Shown piece after piece: positions 16,386 to 25,661 of a stretch of 48,568 nucleotides of DNA (position 1 is its first letter; each line of letters starts with the position of its first letter). The stretch is from contig DHWX01000098.1 of the NCBI GenBank assembly GCA_002413395.1, positions 1 to 48,568 of the forward strand. The letters are read 5' to 3'. Origin of the DNA: Polaromonas sp. UBA5171 (lineage in GTDB: Bacteria > Pseudomonadota > Gammaproteobacteria > Burkholderiales > Burkholderiaceae_C). The position numbers and the translations under genes are program-made. A model generated the notes under the pieces. It did no database searches, had not been told where the DNA came from, and was given only the letters and a program-made list of their open reading frames with translations.

Positions 16386-17795
16386 ATGAAAGCTTCCCGT
16401 TGGACGACTGTCCTGGGGCTGTTGCTGCTTTGGCCCAGGCTGTCAATGGCTGCCGAACTGGATGGCGGCCAGCTGTCGATCCTGTGGGGCGTTCCCTTTG
16501 CGGGCATCCTGTTGTCGATCGCCCTGCTGCCGCTGCTCACGCCATGGTTCTGGCATCATCATTTCGGCAAGGTGATCGCTGCGTGGGCGCTGGCCTTTCT
16601 GCTGCCCTTTGCGGTGATCTACGGACCGCGCGTTGCATCCGTCAGCTTCGTGCATGCGCTGCTGGCAGAGTACATTCCCTTTATTTTCCTGCTGACCGCG
16701 CTATATACCGTGGCTGGCGGAATTTTCATTCGGGGCTATCTGCACGGAAGCCCACTACTGAACACCGCCATTTTGGGAATTGGCACCGTGCTTGCCAGCG
16801 TTATGGGAACCACCGGTGCGTCGATGCTGATGATCCGCCCGCTGATCACGGCCAACGACAACCGCGTTCACAACGCCCACACCGTCGTGTTTTTCATTTT
16901 CCTCGTGTCCAATGCCAGCGGTTCGCTCACGCCGCTGGGTGACCCGCCGCTGTTTCTCGGTTTTTTGAAAGGCGTGGATTTTTTCTGGACCGTTGGGCAC
17001 ATCTTTCCTGAAACGTTGTTTTTGGTGTGCAGCTTGCTGGGCATTTTTTACCTGCTGGACTGCTGGTATTACACCCGGGAGGGAGTGACGCCGACCGATC
17101 CGACGCCGGACACCCAGCGGATCGGGTTTGACGGCGCGGTGAACTTCTGGCTGCTCGCTGCCATCGTGGCACTGGTACTGCTCAGCGGGTTCTGGAAGTC
17201 CGGGCTGGTGATGCATGTTATGGGAACCGAGGTGGGCTTGCCGGGTTTGGTGCGTGACGTGGGGCTGATCGCAGTGACCCTGATTTCGCTGCGACTTACC
17301 GCCGCAAAGGTTCATGAGGACAACCAGTTTTCATGGGGTCCCATGCAGGAAGTCGCCAAACTGTTTGCCGGCATCTTTTTGACCATCATCCCGGTTATTA
17401 CCATGCTCAAGGCAGGCACCGAGGGTCCGTTTGGTGCGATCGTCGCGGCCGTGACCCGACCGGACGGCTCCGCCAACCCGGCGATGTATTTTTGGGCCAC
17501 CGGAGCGCTCAGCTCGTTCCTTGACAATGCACCGACTTATCTGGTGTTTTTCAACACGGCGGGTGGTGACCCAAAGGTTTTGATGACGACGCTGGCGCCC
17601 ACGCTGGCAGCCATATCGGCGGGCGCGGTCTTCATGGGCGCCAACTCCTATATTGGCAATGCGCCCAACCTGATGGTCAAAGCCGTGGCGGAAGGCCGTG
17701 GCGTGAAAATGCCGGGTTTCTTCGGCTACATGGCCTGGTCGGGCGGGGTGCTGATTCCCCTGTTCGTCATCATGACCTTCATCTGGTTCAAATAA
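16386..17795 (+). CDS. Sodium:proton antiporter / citrate-transporter-like membrane protein
   Basis: A 469-residue inner-membrane protein with about 12 hydrophobic segments, belonging to the ion-transporter superfamily that includes NhaD and CitT. Marks are TTGASMLMIRPLITAND, LVSNASGSLTPLGDPPLFLGFLKG and, near the C-terminus, FLDNAPTYLVFFN and GANSYIGNAPNLMVKAVAE. These are the paired re-entrant-loop motifs of the family. Such proteins are usually annotated as sodium:proton antiporters; the transported ions cannot be read from the sequence. The ATG at 16386 lies in a suitable spot after GGAGAC. Confidence 0.82.
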   Translation: MKASRWTTVLGLLLLWPRLSMAAELDGGQLSILWGVPFAGILLSIALLPLLTPWFWHHHFGKVIAAWALAFLLPFAVIYGPRVASVSFVHALLAEYIPFIFLLTALYTVAGGIFIRGYLHGSPLLNTAILGIGTVLASVMGTTGASMLMIRPLITANDNRVHNAHTVVFFIFLVSNASGSLTPLGDPPLFLGFLKGVDFFWTVGHIFPETLFLVCSLLGIFYLLDCWYYTREGVTPTDPTPDTQRIGFDGAVNFWLLAAIVALVLLSGFWKSGLVMHVMGTEVGLPGLVRDVGLIAVTLISLRLTAAKVHEDNQFSWGPMQEVAKLFAGIFLTIIPVITMLKAGTEGPFGAIVAAVTRPDGSANPAMYFWATGALSSFLDNAPTYLVFFNTAGGDPKVLMTTLAPTLAAISAGAVFMGANSYIGNAPNLMVKAVAEGRGVKMPGFFGYMAWSGGVLIPLFVIMTFIWFK

Positions 17796-17814
17796 AACAA
17801 GCGGAGATATCCTC

Positions 17815-18801
17815 ATGAGCAAGCCCAAAGTTCTCGTCGCCCGTGCCATTTTCCCCGAGGTCATCGCCCGTCTCGAACAGCATTTCGAGGTCGAAGCCAA
17901 CCAGAACGATGAGACCTGGTCCAAGACCCAACTGATTGAGCATCTGCGTGACAAAGAGGGCGCTTTCACCACGGGCGGCGAACGTATTGATGCGGAGTTG
18001 CTCGCCGCCTGTCCCGCACTCAAGATATGCGCCAACATGGCGGTGGGCTATAACAATTTTGATATTGAGGCCATGACGGCTGCCGGTGTCCTGGCCACCA
18101 ATGCGCCCGATGTGTTGACCGAAACCACCGCTGACTTCGGCTTTGCCCTGCTGATGGCCACGGCCCGCCGCATCACCGAAAGCGAACACTACCTGCGCGC
18201 CGGCAAGTGGAACAAATGGAGCTACGACATGTTTGCCGGCTCAGACATCCATGGCGCCACGCTGGGCATTCTGGGCATGGGCCGCATCGGGCAGGGCATC
18301 GCCAGGCGCGGTGCGCACGGCTTTGGCATGAAGGTGATTTATCACAACCGTTCCCGCCTCGATGTCGCGCTAGAGGCAGACTGCAAGGCCAGTTATGTCA
18401 GCAAGGAAGCGCTGCTCAAGACGGCCGACCATGTGGTGCTGGTGCTGCCGTATTCGCCAGCGTCCCACCACACCATTGGCGCTGCCGAGCTGGCCCTGAT
18501 GAAACCCACCGCCACGCTGATCAATATCGCACGCGGCGGCATTGTCGACGATGCCGCCCTGGCCGTAGCGCTGCGTGAAAAACGCATTGCCGCGGCAGGC
18601 CTGGATGTGTTCGAGGGCGAGCCCAGGGTACATCCTGATTTGTTGAGCGTGCCCAACGTCGTGCTGACGCCGCACATTGCCAGCGCCACGCTGCCGACGC
18701 GACTGGCCATGGCCAGTCTGGCAGCAGACAACCTGGTCGCATTTTTTAGCGGTAAAAGGCCTTTGACCCCATTGAACGTTTCAGTTTTAGCTATTAAATA
18801 A
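17815..18801 (+). CDS. D-isomer 2-hydroxyacid dehydrogenase (glyoxylate/hydroxypyruvate reductase type)
   Basis: A 328-residue NAD(P)H-dependent dehydrogenase. GILGMGRIGQGIARRG is the nucleotide-binding motif. Catalytic residues are the Arg in NIARGGIVDD, Glu in GLDVFEGEP and His in LTPHIASAT, all present. The sequence is closest in style to D-glycerate dehydrogenase/glyoxylate reductase. It is 20 bases after the antiporter gene and 15 before rmuC, so the three may be co-transcribed. Substrate preference is inferred. Confidence 0.88.
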   Translation: MSKPKVLVARAIFPEVIARLEQHFEVEANQNDETWSKTQLIEHLRDKEGAFTTGGERIDAELLAACPALKICANMAVGYNNFDIEAMTAAGVLATNAPDVLTETTADFGFALLMATARRITESEHYLRAGKWNKWSYDMFAGSDIHGATLGILGMGRIGQGIARRGAHGFGMKVIYHNRSRLDVALEADCKASYVSKEALLKTADHVVLVLPYSPASHHTIGAAELALMKPTATLINIARGGIVDDAALAVALREKRIAAAGLDVFEGEPRVHPDLLSVPNVVLTPHIASATLPTRLAMASLAADNLVAFFSGKRPLTPLNVSVLAIK

Positions 18802-18815
18802 GTAGTAGATCATTC

Positions 18816-20153
18816 ATGGAATTCTGGTTGACGATGGCCTTGCTGCTGGCCAACTTGCTGCTGCTGGTTTTCCTGATCGTGCGCAAACCGACTGACAATG
18901 GAACTGCCGCGCTGCTGGTCGGCGTTGCTGCGGGCAATGACCGGCTCGAGCGCGAATTACGGCGCGAGATCAGCGACAACTCGCGCGGCAGCCGCCAGGA
19001 GCTGGCAAGCACCTTTGCCACCTTCCAGCAAACGCTGGTGCAGCAAAGCGCCGAAGCCATTCGCACGCAAAACACGCAGATTGATGCGTTTGCGCAGCAA
19101 CTCACATTGCTGCAGAAAACACTGTCGGACACCCTGACCATGCAGTTGCAATCGGTCAGCGAATCCAACGCGCGCCGCATGGTTGAAGTGCGGGAAACGC
19201 TGGAGCAGCAATTGGCGCAACTGCAGCAAACCAATTCGGCCAAGCTCGACGAGATGCGCAAGACCGTTGATGAAAAGCTGCATGCTACTTTGGAAACACG
19301 GCTGGGCGAAAGTTTCAAGCAGGTCGCTGACCGGCTGGAGCAGGTGCACAAGGGCCTGGGAGAGATGCAGACCTTGGCGCAGGGCGTGGGCGACCTCAAA
19401 CATTTGCTGACCAACGTCAAGACGCGCGGCATTTTTGGCGAAGCCCAGCTGTCAGCCTTGCTGGAGCAGGTGTTTACCGTCGATCAGTACGCGGCGCAGG
19501 TCGTCACGCGCCCTGGCGGCAAGAACCCGGTCGACTTCGCCATCAAGCTGCCGGGACGGTCCGATTCGGGTGAGCCGCTGTGGCTGCCGATCGATGCAAA
19601 ATTTCCCAACGAAGACTACGAGCGCTTGCTCGACGCGCAGCAGCGCGCGGACGGGCCGGGCGCTGAAATGGCGGGCAAGGCGCTGGAGGTCAGGATCCGG
19701 ATCGAGGCCAAATCGATGTCAGAAAAATACATAGTGCCGCCCTACACCACCGACTTCGCCATCCTGTTTTTGCCGACGGAAGGCTTGTATGCGGAAGTGC
19801 TGCGGCGCCCCGGCTTGATGGAGAGCCTGCAGCGCGACCACCGCATCACGCTGGCCGGCCCAACGACGCTGCTGGCCATGCTGAGCTCCCTGCAGATGGG
19901 CTTCAGGACGCTGGCGCTTGAAAAGCGTTCCAGCGAGGTGTGGCAGGTGCTGGGCGCGGTCAAGACCGAATTTGGCAAGTTCGGCGATGTGCTCGCCAAG
20001 GTTAAATCGCAAACCGAAACCGTGCTCAATACGCTGAGCAGCGCCGAGCAGCGCAGCCGTGTCATGGGCAAGGCCTTGCGCAACGTTGAGGCGCTGCCCG
20101 AGCTGGAATCTGCCCGGTTAATTCCGCTGGACAAAGAGCTGGACGACAGTTGA
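18816..20153 (+). CDS. rmuC: DNA recombination protein RmuC
   Basis: A 445-residue protein with an N-terminal membrane segment (WLTMALLLANLLLLVFLIV), a long coiled coil (about 40-190) and the RmuC nuclease-like domain from VKTRGIFGEAQLSALLEQV onward. The domain carries PVDFAIKLPG, LPIDAKFPNEDYERLL and the C-terminal LRNVEALPE. RmuC limits DNA rearrangements at inverted repeats; the domain is related to PD-(D/E)XK nucleases. It ends convergently with the LOG-family gene. Confidence 0.93.
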   Translation: MEFWLTMALLLANLLLLVFLIVRKPTDNGTAALLVGVAAGNDRLERELRREISDNSRGSRQELASTFATFQQTLVQQSAEAIRTQNTQIDAFAQQLTLLQKTLSDTLTMQLQSVSESNARRMVEVRETLEQQLAQLQQTNSAKLDEMRKTVDEKLHATLETRLGESFKQVADRLEQVHKGLGEMQTLAQGVGDLKHLLTNVKTRGIFGEAQLSALLEQVFTVDQYAAQVVTRPGGKNPVDFAIKLPGRSDSGEPLWLPIDAKFPNEDYERLLDAQQRADGPGAEMAGKALEVRIRIEAKSMSEKYIVPPYTTDFAILFLPTEGLYAEVLRRPGLMESLQRDHRITLAGPTTLLAMLSSLQMGFRTLALEKRSSEVWQVLGAVKTEFGKFGDVLAKVKSQTETVLNTLSSAEQRSRVMGKALRNVEALPELESARLIPLDKELDDS

Positions 20154-20206
20154 TGCGCCCCCTCATGGCCCGTGCGCTGGCCCGGGGACGCTATGTGGCG
20201 CAATGG

Positions 20207-21070
20207 CTACAACTCGTAAAACGTTTTGATGGCGTCCCAAGCGGCCTGCGGCTCGTCCACATATGTAAAGAGTTCCAGGTCTTCTGGCGCGATTGATCCT
20301 TCTTCAATCAGCACATCAAAATCGATCAGCCGCTTCCAGTAGCCCGAGCCAAACAGAAGGATGGGCACCGGTTTGGCCTTGCCGGTTTGCACCAGGGCGA
20401 TGACTTCAAACAACTCGTCGAGCGTGCCAAATCCGCCCGGAAAGGCCACCAGTGCCTTGGCGCGCATCATGAAATGCATTTTGCGCATCGCAAAATAGTG
20501 AAACTTGAAGTTCAGCGAAGGCGAGACGTAAGGATTTGAAGACTGCTCATGGGGCAGCGCAATGTTCAGGCCCACGTTGGGCATGCCCATTTCGTGGGCA
20601 CCGCGGTTGGCCGCTTCCATGATGCCCGGTCCGCCACCAGTGCAGATAAAGAGCTGCTCCCTGGGCGGGCGCGGCTTGCTGTAAGCCGCCACCAGGCGCG
20701 CAAACCGCCGGGCCTGGTCGTAATAGCGCGAATTGCGCAGGTGGCGCTCGGCCAGTGCCAATGCCGCCGCATCACCGGTTTCCTTCGCCAGTATCATGGA
20801 TTTTTCGGCCTGCTCGGGCGCCGGAAAGCGCGCGCTGCCAAACACCACGATGGTGTTTTCAATGCCCTGGGCCTGCTGCTCCATTTCGGGCTTGAGCATT
20901 TCCAGTTGAATGCGCAGACCGCGGGTTTCGCGGCGCAGCAAAAACTCTGGGTCGGCAAAGGCCAGGCGGTAGGCATCAGGTTGCAGGGGAATGCCGGCAT
21001 CGGCGTGGGCCTTGAGCTCGGCCCAGATGTCGGCGAGAGTGCGTTCGTTGAGGTCGTGAGGGGTCTTCAT
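20207..21070 (-). CDS. LOG-family Rossmann-fold nucleotide hydrolase (TIGR00730 type)
   Basis: About 287 residues with the lysine decarboxylase-like LOG fold. The motifs are CTGGGPGIMEAANRGA and FPGGFGTLDELFEV, the PGGxGTxxE signature of enzymes that release the base from nucleoside monophosphates. It is longer than plant LOG. The start is taken at the ATG 21070 (MKTPHDLNERT). It is preceded by GACAATCCCTAC and no Shine-Dalgarno, like earP. It follows the PRPP-synthetase-like and AMP-phosphorylase-like genes on the same strand, which supports a role in nucleotide salvage or turnover. Confidence 0.85.
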   Translation of the reverse strand: MKTPHDLNERTLADIWAELKAHADAGIPLQPDAYRLAFADPEFLLRRETRGLRIQLEMLKPEMEQQAQGIENTIVVFGSARFPAPEQAEKSMILAKETGDAAALALAERHLRNSRYYDQARRFARLVAAYSKPRPPREQLFICTGGGPGIMEAANRGAHEMGMPNVGLNIALPHEQSSNPYVSPSLNFKFHYFAMRKMHFMMRAKALVAFPGGFGTLDELFEVIALVQTGKAKPVPILLFGSGYWKRLIDFDVLIEEGSIAPEDLELFTYVDEPQAAWDAIKTFYEL

Positions 21071-21080
21071 GTAGGGATTG

Positions 21081-21971
21081 TCAATGAGTTGTACCGGAAA
21101 GCGCAGCGGCAATGAGCGGTGCCACGCTCACCGCGTTGCTGGGATGCCTGATGCAGTCGGTGCTCCACACCTCGCCCACACCCGCGTCAAGAATGACCTG
21201 CAAGGCGTCACCCGCAAACAGGGCGTGCGTCACGGCCACATCGACCGAAGCCGCACTCGTTGCCAGCAGCAGGCGCGCGGCGCGCGCGAGGGTCTGGCCG
21301 GTGCTTGCGACATCATCGAGCAAGACCACGGCGCGGCCGGCTACATCTATGGGCGGCAGCTCAATCTCAACGGCCCGGTCGCCGTGGCGGACCTTGCGGC
21401 ACACCGCATGGTCAAAACCGTGGCGCACGGCCGCCTGGGCGATCCACTGCGCCGACTCTTGGTCCGGGCCGACCAGCAGCGGCCGCTGCCGGCGCTCGGC
21501 GATCAAATCGGCCAGCAAGGCCGCGCCGGTCAACGCAATGGCGCGGGGCACCGGTACCGCTTCCTGCAGCGTGGCGACCCGGTGCAGATGGGGGTCCACG
21601 GTGATCACGGCATCAAACAGATCCGCGAGAAAGCGCCCGACAATGCGCTGGCTTACGGCTTCACCGGGCTGAAATGCCACGTCCTGGCGCATATAAGCCA
21701 GATAAGGCGCCACCAGCGTCAGGTGACGCGCTCCCAGTTCACGCGCGGTGCGGGCAGCCAGCAGCAGCTCCAGCAGTTTTTCATTCGGATGGTCAAGCGT
21801 GCGCAGTATTACCACGCTCTCGGGCAACGATACCGGCAGGAGCAGCCTGAGCTCGCCGTCAGGAAAGTGGTGGCGCTCGATTTTGGCCAGTTCAAGGCCG
21901 GCGGCACGGGCAAGCTTCAGTGCGCTTTCGTGCTCATCTTCAAAGTGCAGCAGCAGGGTCGGTGCCGTCAT
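21081..21971 (-). CDS. Ribose-phosphate pyrophosphokinase-like protein (second Prs-type)
   Basis: A 296-residue PRPP synthetase homologue. It has HFPDGE (ATP-binding FxDxE-type), APYLAYMRQD, VDPHLHR, the catalytic loop KVRHGDR with Lys and Arg, and the PRPP loop VVLLDDVASTGQT. In housekeeping Prs the last motif is DDIIDTG, so the second acidic residue is missing. The protein is also shorter. It starts on the last base of the phosphorylase stop (TGATG), so the two are coupled. It probably serves the phosphorylase pathway and is not the main cellular Prs. Confidence 0.85.
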   Translation of the reverse strand: MTAPTLLLHFEDEHESALKLARAAGLELAKIERHHFPDGELRLLLPVSLPESVVILRTLDHPNEKLLELLLAARTARELGARHLTLVAPYLAYMRQDVAFQPGEAVSQRIVGRFLADLFDAVITVDPHLHRVATLQEAVPVPRAIALTGAALLADLIAERRQRPLLVGPDQESAQWIAQAAVRHGFDHAVCRKVRHGDRAVEIELPPIDVAGRAVVLLDDVASTGQTLARAARLLLATSAASVDVAVTHALFAGDALQVILDAGVGEVWSTDCIRHPSNAVSVAPLIAAALSGTTH

Positions 21972-23572
21972 CAGAACTCCACAAACACGTGCGGCACCTG
22001 GTCAGCGCGGCCAATCGTATATCCCGTGGACTTGCTGCAAGCCTGGCGCGCAAACTCCAGGTCCGCGGCAAATCCGGCATGCACGCGGTACAGCAAGGCG
22101 CCAGCCTCCACCGTATCGCCAAGCTTGCACATCAGATCCACCCCCGCATTCTTGACCTTGGGAGCGCCGGCGAAGCGGGCAATCCGCGCGAGCTGCAGGT
22201 TGTCGAAGCCGGCAACCACGCCGGCTTCGGGCGCCCGCACCTCAAAGTTCAGCGCACCGAGTTCGGGGTGATTGTGGTCGAAGGATTTGCTGCCCTGGGC
22301 CTGGATGATGTCATTCATCTTGGCCAACGCGCGGCCCGAGTCCAGAATGTCGCGCGCAATGGTAAAACCGTCGCCGCCGCGCACGTCTGGATCGCATTCA
22401 ATGAGGCGGCCAGCCAGCCGCAAGGATTTTTGCCGCAGGTCGACGGGTGCGCGTGGGTCGTTTTCCAGCACGCGCATCACATCACGGGCTTCGAGCACGG
22501 GGCCGATGCCAAAACCGATGGGCTGGCGGCCGTCGGTGATCACCACGTCGAGCGACAGGCTCATGCGTTTGGCGACGTATTCGAACAGGCGGCGCAGGCG
22601 CTGGGCATCCGGCATTGAGCGCACCTTGGCGGTCGGCCCGATCGGGATGTCGAGCACCAGATGGTTGGAGCCGGCGGCGATTTTTTTCGACAGGATGGAG
22701 GCCACCATCTGCCCGGGCGAATCGAGCGACAGGGGGCGCTCCACGGAAATCAGCACATCATCGGACGGCGAGAGGTTGGCTGTGCCGCCCCAGGCGATGC
22801 ATCCACGGTGATTGCGAACGATCTCTTCGAGCTGTTCGACAGGCAGCTCCACATTGGCCAGCACCTCCATGGTGTCGGCGGTGCCGGCTGGCGAGGTGAT
22901 GGCGCGCGAGGAGGTCTTGGGGCACAGCAGGCCATGTGCTGCGACGATTGGCACCACCAGCATGGAGGTGCGGTTGCCTGGGATGCCGCCGATGCAGTGC
23001 TTGTCCACCACCAGGTGTTCGTGCCAGTCCAGCCGTCGTCCGACCTCGATCATGGCGTCGGTCAGGAAGTACACCTCCTCGCGGTCCAGCTCGTCGCGGC
23101 AGGTGGCCACCACGAAGGCCGTCAGTTCGATCTTGGAGTAGTGGTGCTCGGCAATGTCGCGCACGATGGCGCGGAAATCATCCAGTTTCAGGCGCTCGCC
23201 GTCCAGCTTGCGGTGCAGCGCACCGATTGATTCGGGCGGCTCCGCCTGTGACACCGTCGCAGTGTGGCCATGCACCACCCCCATCTGGGCAAAGGCCGCC
23301 TTGGACAGGCCGAGCTCGCCGCAGGCGACGATGTTCTCGTCGTCCACCACGTTCAGGGTGGCCAGGATGCTGCGTCCATTGGACCGAATTTCTACTTTCG
23401 ACAGGGCCTTGAAACCCTCGGCTCGGTAGACCTCGCAGTCGCGGTGCATGTAGGCCACATTCTCAGGGGAGGTGTCGATCAGCACGCGGCGCAGCGAGAG
23501 CCGGGCTGGGCTGAAGGGGCCGTTGCTCGGCACCTGGCAGGCTGCAGACGGTTCAGTAGGCACTTTGTTCAT
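21971..23572 (-). CDS. Thymidine phosphorylase family, AMP-phosphorylase-like (DeoA2 type)
   Basis: A 533-residue pyrimidine/AMP phosphorylase. It has an extra N-terminal domain of about 90-100 residues like the archaeal AMP phosphorylase, followed by DKHCIGGIPGNRTSMLVVPI and KTSSRAITSPAGTADTMEVLANV (family signature). VRGGDGFTIARD and a barrel-sandwich C-terminal domain (FEVRAPEAGVV) follow. The long form and the adjoining PRPP-synthetase-like gene point to phosphorolysis of nucleoside monophosphates to ribose 1,5-bisphosphate and free base, rather than plain thymidine phosphorolysis. This substrate is inferred from architecture and context. Confidence 0.86.
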   Translation of the reverse strand: MNKVPTEPSAACQVPSNGPFSPARLSLRRVLIDTSPENVAYMHRDCEVYRAEGFKALSKVEIRSNGRSILATLNVVDDENIVACGELGLSKAAFAQMGVVHGHTATVSQAEPPESIGALHRKLDGERLKLDDFRAIVRDIAEHHYSKIELTAFVVATCRDELDREEVYFLTDAMIEVGRRLDWHEHLVVDKHCIGGIPGNRTSMLVVPIVAAHGLLCPKTSSRAITSPAGTADTMEVLANVELPVEQLEEIVRNHRGCIAWGGTANLSPSDDVLISVERPLSLDSPGQMVASILSKKIAAGSNHLVLDIPIGPTAKVRSMPDAQRLRRLFEYVAKRMSLSLDVVITDGRQPIGFGIGPVLEARDVMRVLENDPRAPVDLRQKSLRLAGRLIECDPDVRGGDGFTIARDILDSGRALAKMNDIIQAQGSKSFDHNHPELGALNFEVRAPEAGVVAGFDNLQLARIARFAGAPKVKNAGVDLMCKLGDTVEAGALLYRVHAGFAADLEFARQACSKSTGYTIGRADQVPHVFVEF

Positions 23573-23749
23573 GGGAATAGCCTACACTGAAATTACCCAG
23601 CAGCGCTGGTCAAGGCATGGGCAACCGTGGGAGCTTGTGTTGATCGCAAGCAAGCGTTGCCCCTTGCGCGTCTGTGGCACCAAGCCATGGCAGAGACGCT
23701 GCGGCGCGCGTCAGCATGGCCGACAGCGACAAATTCAGCCATCCAATGG

Positions 23750-23779
23750 AAAAAGGCTTGCGTTGCGGCAAGCCTTTTT
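23750..23779 (-). terminator. Bidirectional rho-independent terminator after efp
   Basis: A 12-bp perfect stem (AAAAAGGCTTGC and GCAAGCCTTTTT) around a six-base loop ends in T5 on either strand. It lies about 20 bases beyond the efp stop on the minus strand. Confidence 0.85.
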
Positions 23780-23800
23780 GTGCAGTGGGACTTCAATGCG

Positions 23801-24355
23801 TCAGACGCGCTTGCGATACTCACCGGTGCGGGTGTCGATTTCAACGACATCGCCTTGCGCCACAAAAATTGGCACACCGATTTCAAAACCGGTGGCCAGC
23901 TTGGCGGGCTTGAGCACCTTGCCGGAGGTATCGCCTTTGACGGCGGGCTCGGTCCAGGTGATTTCGCGCTGCACGCTGGTGGGTACTTCAACGGAAATCG
24001 CCTTGCCGTCATAGAACACCACCTCAAGGTCCATGCCATCCTGCAGGTAGTTCAGCGAGTCGCCCATGTTTTCGGCTTCAACTTCATACTGGTTGAATTC
24101 TTCGTCCATGCAGATGTACATGGGGTCGGCAAAGTAGGAGTAGGTGCAGTCCTTCTTGTCCAGGATGACCTGGTCGATCTTGTCGTCGGCCCGGTAAACG
24201 ACTTCGGTGTTGAAGTTGTTCAGCAGGCTTTTGAGCTTCATGCGAACGGTGGATGAGTTGCGGCCACCACGGCTGTATTCGGTTTTAAGCACGACCATTG
24301 GGTCCTTGCCTTGCATGATGACGTTGCCAGCGCGTATTTCTTGAGCGATTTTCAT
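23801..24355 (-). CDS. efp: Elongation factor P (Arg32 type)
   Basis: A 184-residue EF-P that relieves ribosome stalling at polyproline. Domain I contains EYSRGGRNSS with arginine at position 32, the residue modified by rhamnose in the EarP pathway. The C-terminus has GDTSGKVLKPAKLATGFEIGVP and DVVEIDTRTGEY, the usual EF-P signature. The ATG at 24355 gives MKIAQEIRAGNVI. It lies just downstream of earP on the same strand, with its own terminator after it. Confidence 0.96.
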   Translation of the reverse strand: MKIAQEIRAGNVIMQGKDPMVVLKTEYSRGGRNSSTVRMKLKSLLNNFNTEVVYRADDKIDQVILDKKDCTYSYFADPMYICMDEEFNQYEVEAENMGDSLNYLQDGMDLEVVFYDGKAISVEVPTSVQREITWTEPAVKGDTSGKVLKPAKLATGFEIGVPIFVAQGDVVEIDTRTGEYRKRV

Positions 24356-24475
24356 AGCGGTTTTACTGAAGTAGTAGGCCGCTGAATAGCTCCGGTTGTA
24401 GAGATTCCGCGGCGGGTTAAGTGCCAGGTGAGGTGGCGAATGATGCGGATTGCCCAGGCAGGTCCGCAAAACCCA

Positions 24476-25618
24476 CTATTTTAACGGTTTTTTTGCTACA
24501 AACCGGAGTAATTGGGTGCACAGGTCATCCTGGCCCATCAGGCGGGAGCGGGCCGCGAGTGCGCAGGATTGCCAGTCTGCCAGCTCCGGCGGGCTCGGCA
24601 TCGGGCCGTTGCAGTGGGTCTGGCGGGTGGCGCCCTCATTCCAGATGGTGTGAAAGGCTCGCAGCGAGGCTGGCGCTTCCAGCCAGTCGAGAAAGGCGTG
24701 CAGCTTGGCAAGATGTGCATCATCATGCTGCGGATAAATCTGCCAGACAAACGGTTTACCGGCCCAGAGAGCGCGTACCACAGAGTCTTCGCCACGCACG
24801 AAATTAAGGTCGCAAGCCCACAGCAAGTGATCATATTCGGTTTGCGGCAGCAGCGGCAGGTATGAAATTGATAGCTGCTGATGCGGGTCCTTCTTGGGTT
24901 GGGTAACAAATTTGTTACTAAAGATGGCCTTGACCGCGTTTTCGGCGCGTCCGGCCGTCACCAGCAGGCGCACCGGCTGGCCAGCCAGTCCGTGCTGTGC
25001 CCATTGCGTCAGCAGTCCGGCCAGAGCAGACGGTTCGTAGCAGAACAGCGAAACCAGCATTTCCCCGCACCATGGGATGTTTCGGCTCGCCAGCCAGGCT
25101 GTGCGGTCAAAACGAGCCTTTCGCTCGGCCAGGTCCGGCTCGCGCAACAGACCACCGGTCGCTTTTGTGAAGCCGGGGTAGAAAAACCATTTGATCCAGC
25201 CGGCTGCCGGGCCGCTTTGCACCGGCGAGGGCATGGCATGGCAGCGCTCGACATAGGGCTCCGCGGACAGGTATTCCAGGTTAACCCATACGGGTTTTAG
25301 GCCCTTATCCCTTTCAATACGGGCACAAAAAGCTATTAATTCAGGAGCAATATAGCAGCCAAAGGCCTCGATCATCACGTCGGATGGGTGCTGTTCCATG
25401 CCTGCATCCAGCAGATTCATCGGCACGGCCAGGGGCAACACACGAACGCCTTCGCATCCGGCAGGTGCCATCCAGGCCAGTGCAGAGGCATCGTCCAGCC
25501 ATAGCCGCACTCGTTGGCCGCGCGATGCCAGGTCGGCGGCCAGGCGCCAAGCCACGCCAATGTCCCCGAAGTTGTCGATGACGGTGCAAAAAATGTCCCA
25601 CTGCAGGCTGCGATTCAT
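24476..25618 (-). CDS. earP: EF-P arginine rhamnosyltransferase EarP
   Basis: A GT-B glycosyltransferase of 380 residues that moves rhamnose from dTDP-rhamnose to Arg32 of EF-P. It starts MNRSLQWDIFCTVIDNFGDIG with the conserved Asp pair (Asp15, Asp19). The nucleotide-sugar site is LNFVRGEDSVVRALWAGKPF, with the conserved Glu and Arg, then WQIYPQ. The ATG at 25618 is used; a GTG five codons earlier is also in frame. The start has no clear Shine-Dalgarno and shares GACAATCC-TACATG with the LOG gene. It pairs functionally with the adjacent efp. Confidence 0.93.
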   Translation of the reverse strand: MNRSLQWDIFCTVIDNFGDIGVAWRLAADLASRGQRVRLWLDDASALAWMAPAGCEGVRVLPLAVPMNLLDAGMEQHPSDVMIEAFGCYIAPELIAFCARIERDKGLKPVWVNLEYLSAEPYVERCHAMPSPVQSGPAAGWIKWFFYPGFTKATGGLLREPDLAERKARFDRTAWLASRNIPWCGEMLVSLFCYEPSALAGLLTQWAQHGLAGQPVRLLVTAGRAENAVKAIFSNKFVTQPKKDPHQQLSISYLPLLPQTEYDHLLWACDLNFVRGEDSVVRALWAGKPFVWQIYPQHDDAHLAKLHAFLDWLEAPASLRAFHTIWNEGATRQTHCNGPMPSPPELADWQSCALAARSRLMGQDDLCTQLLRFVAKKPLK

Positions 25619-25661
25619 GTAAGGATTGTCCACAATACGCTACGCCTACTCCATTGTTTTC

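Noticed and set aside
15089..16540. A 483-codon open frame on the minus strand
   Set aside because: It lies opposite pncB, which has all family motifs. The antisense product shows no recognisable family and is typical of shadow frames in high-GC DNA.
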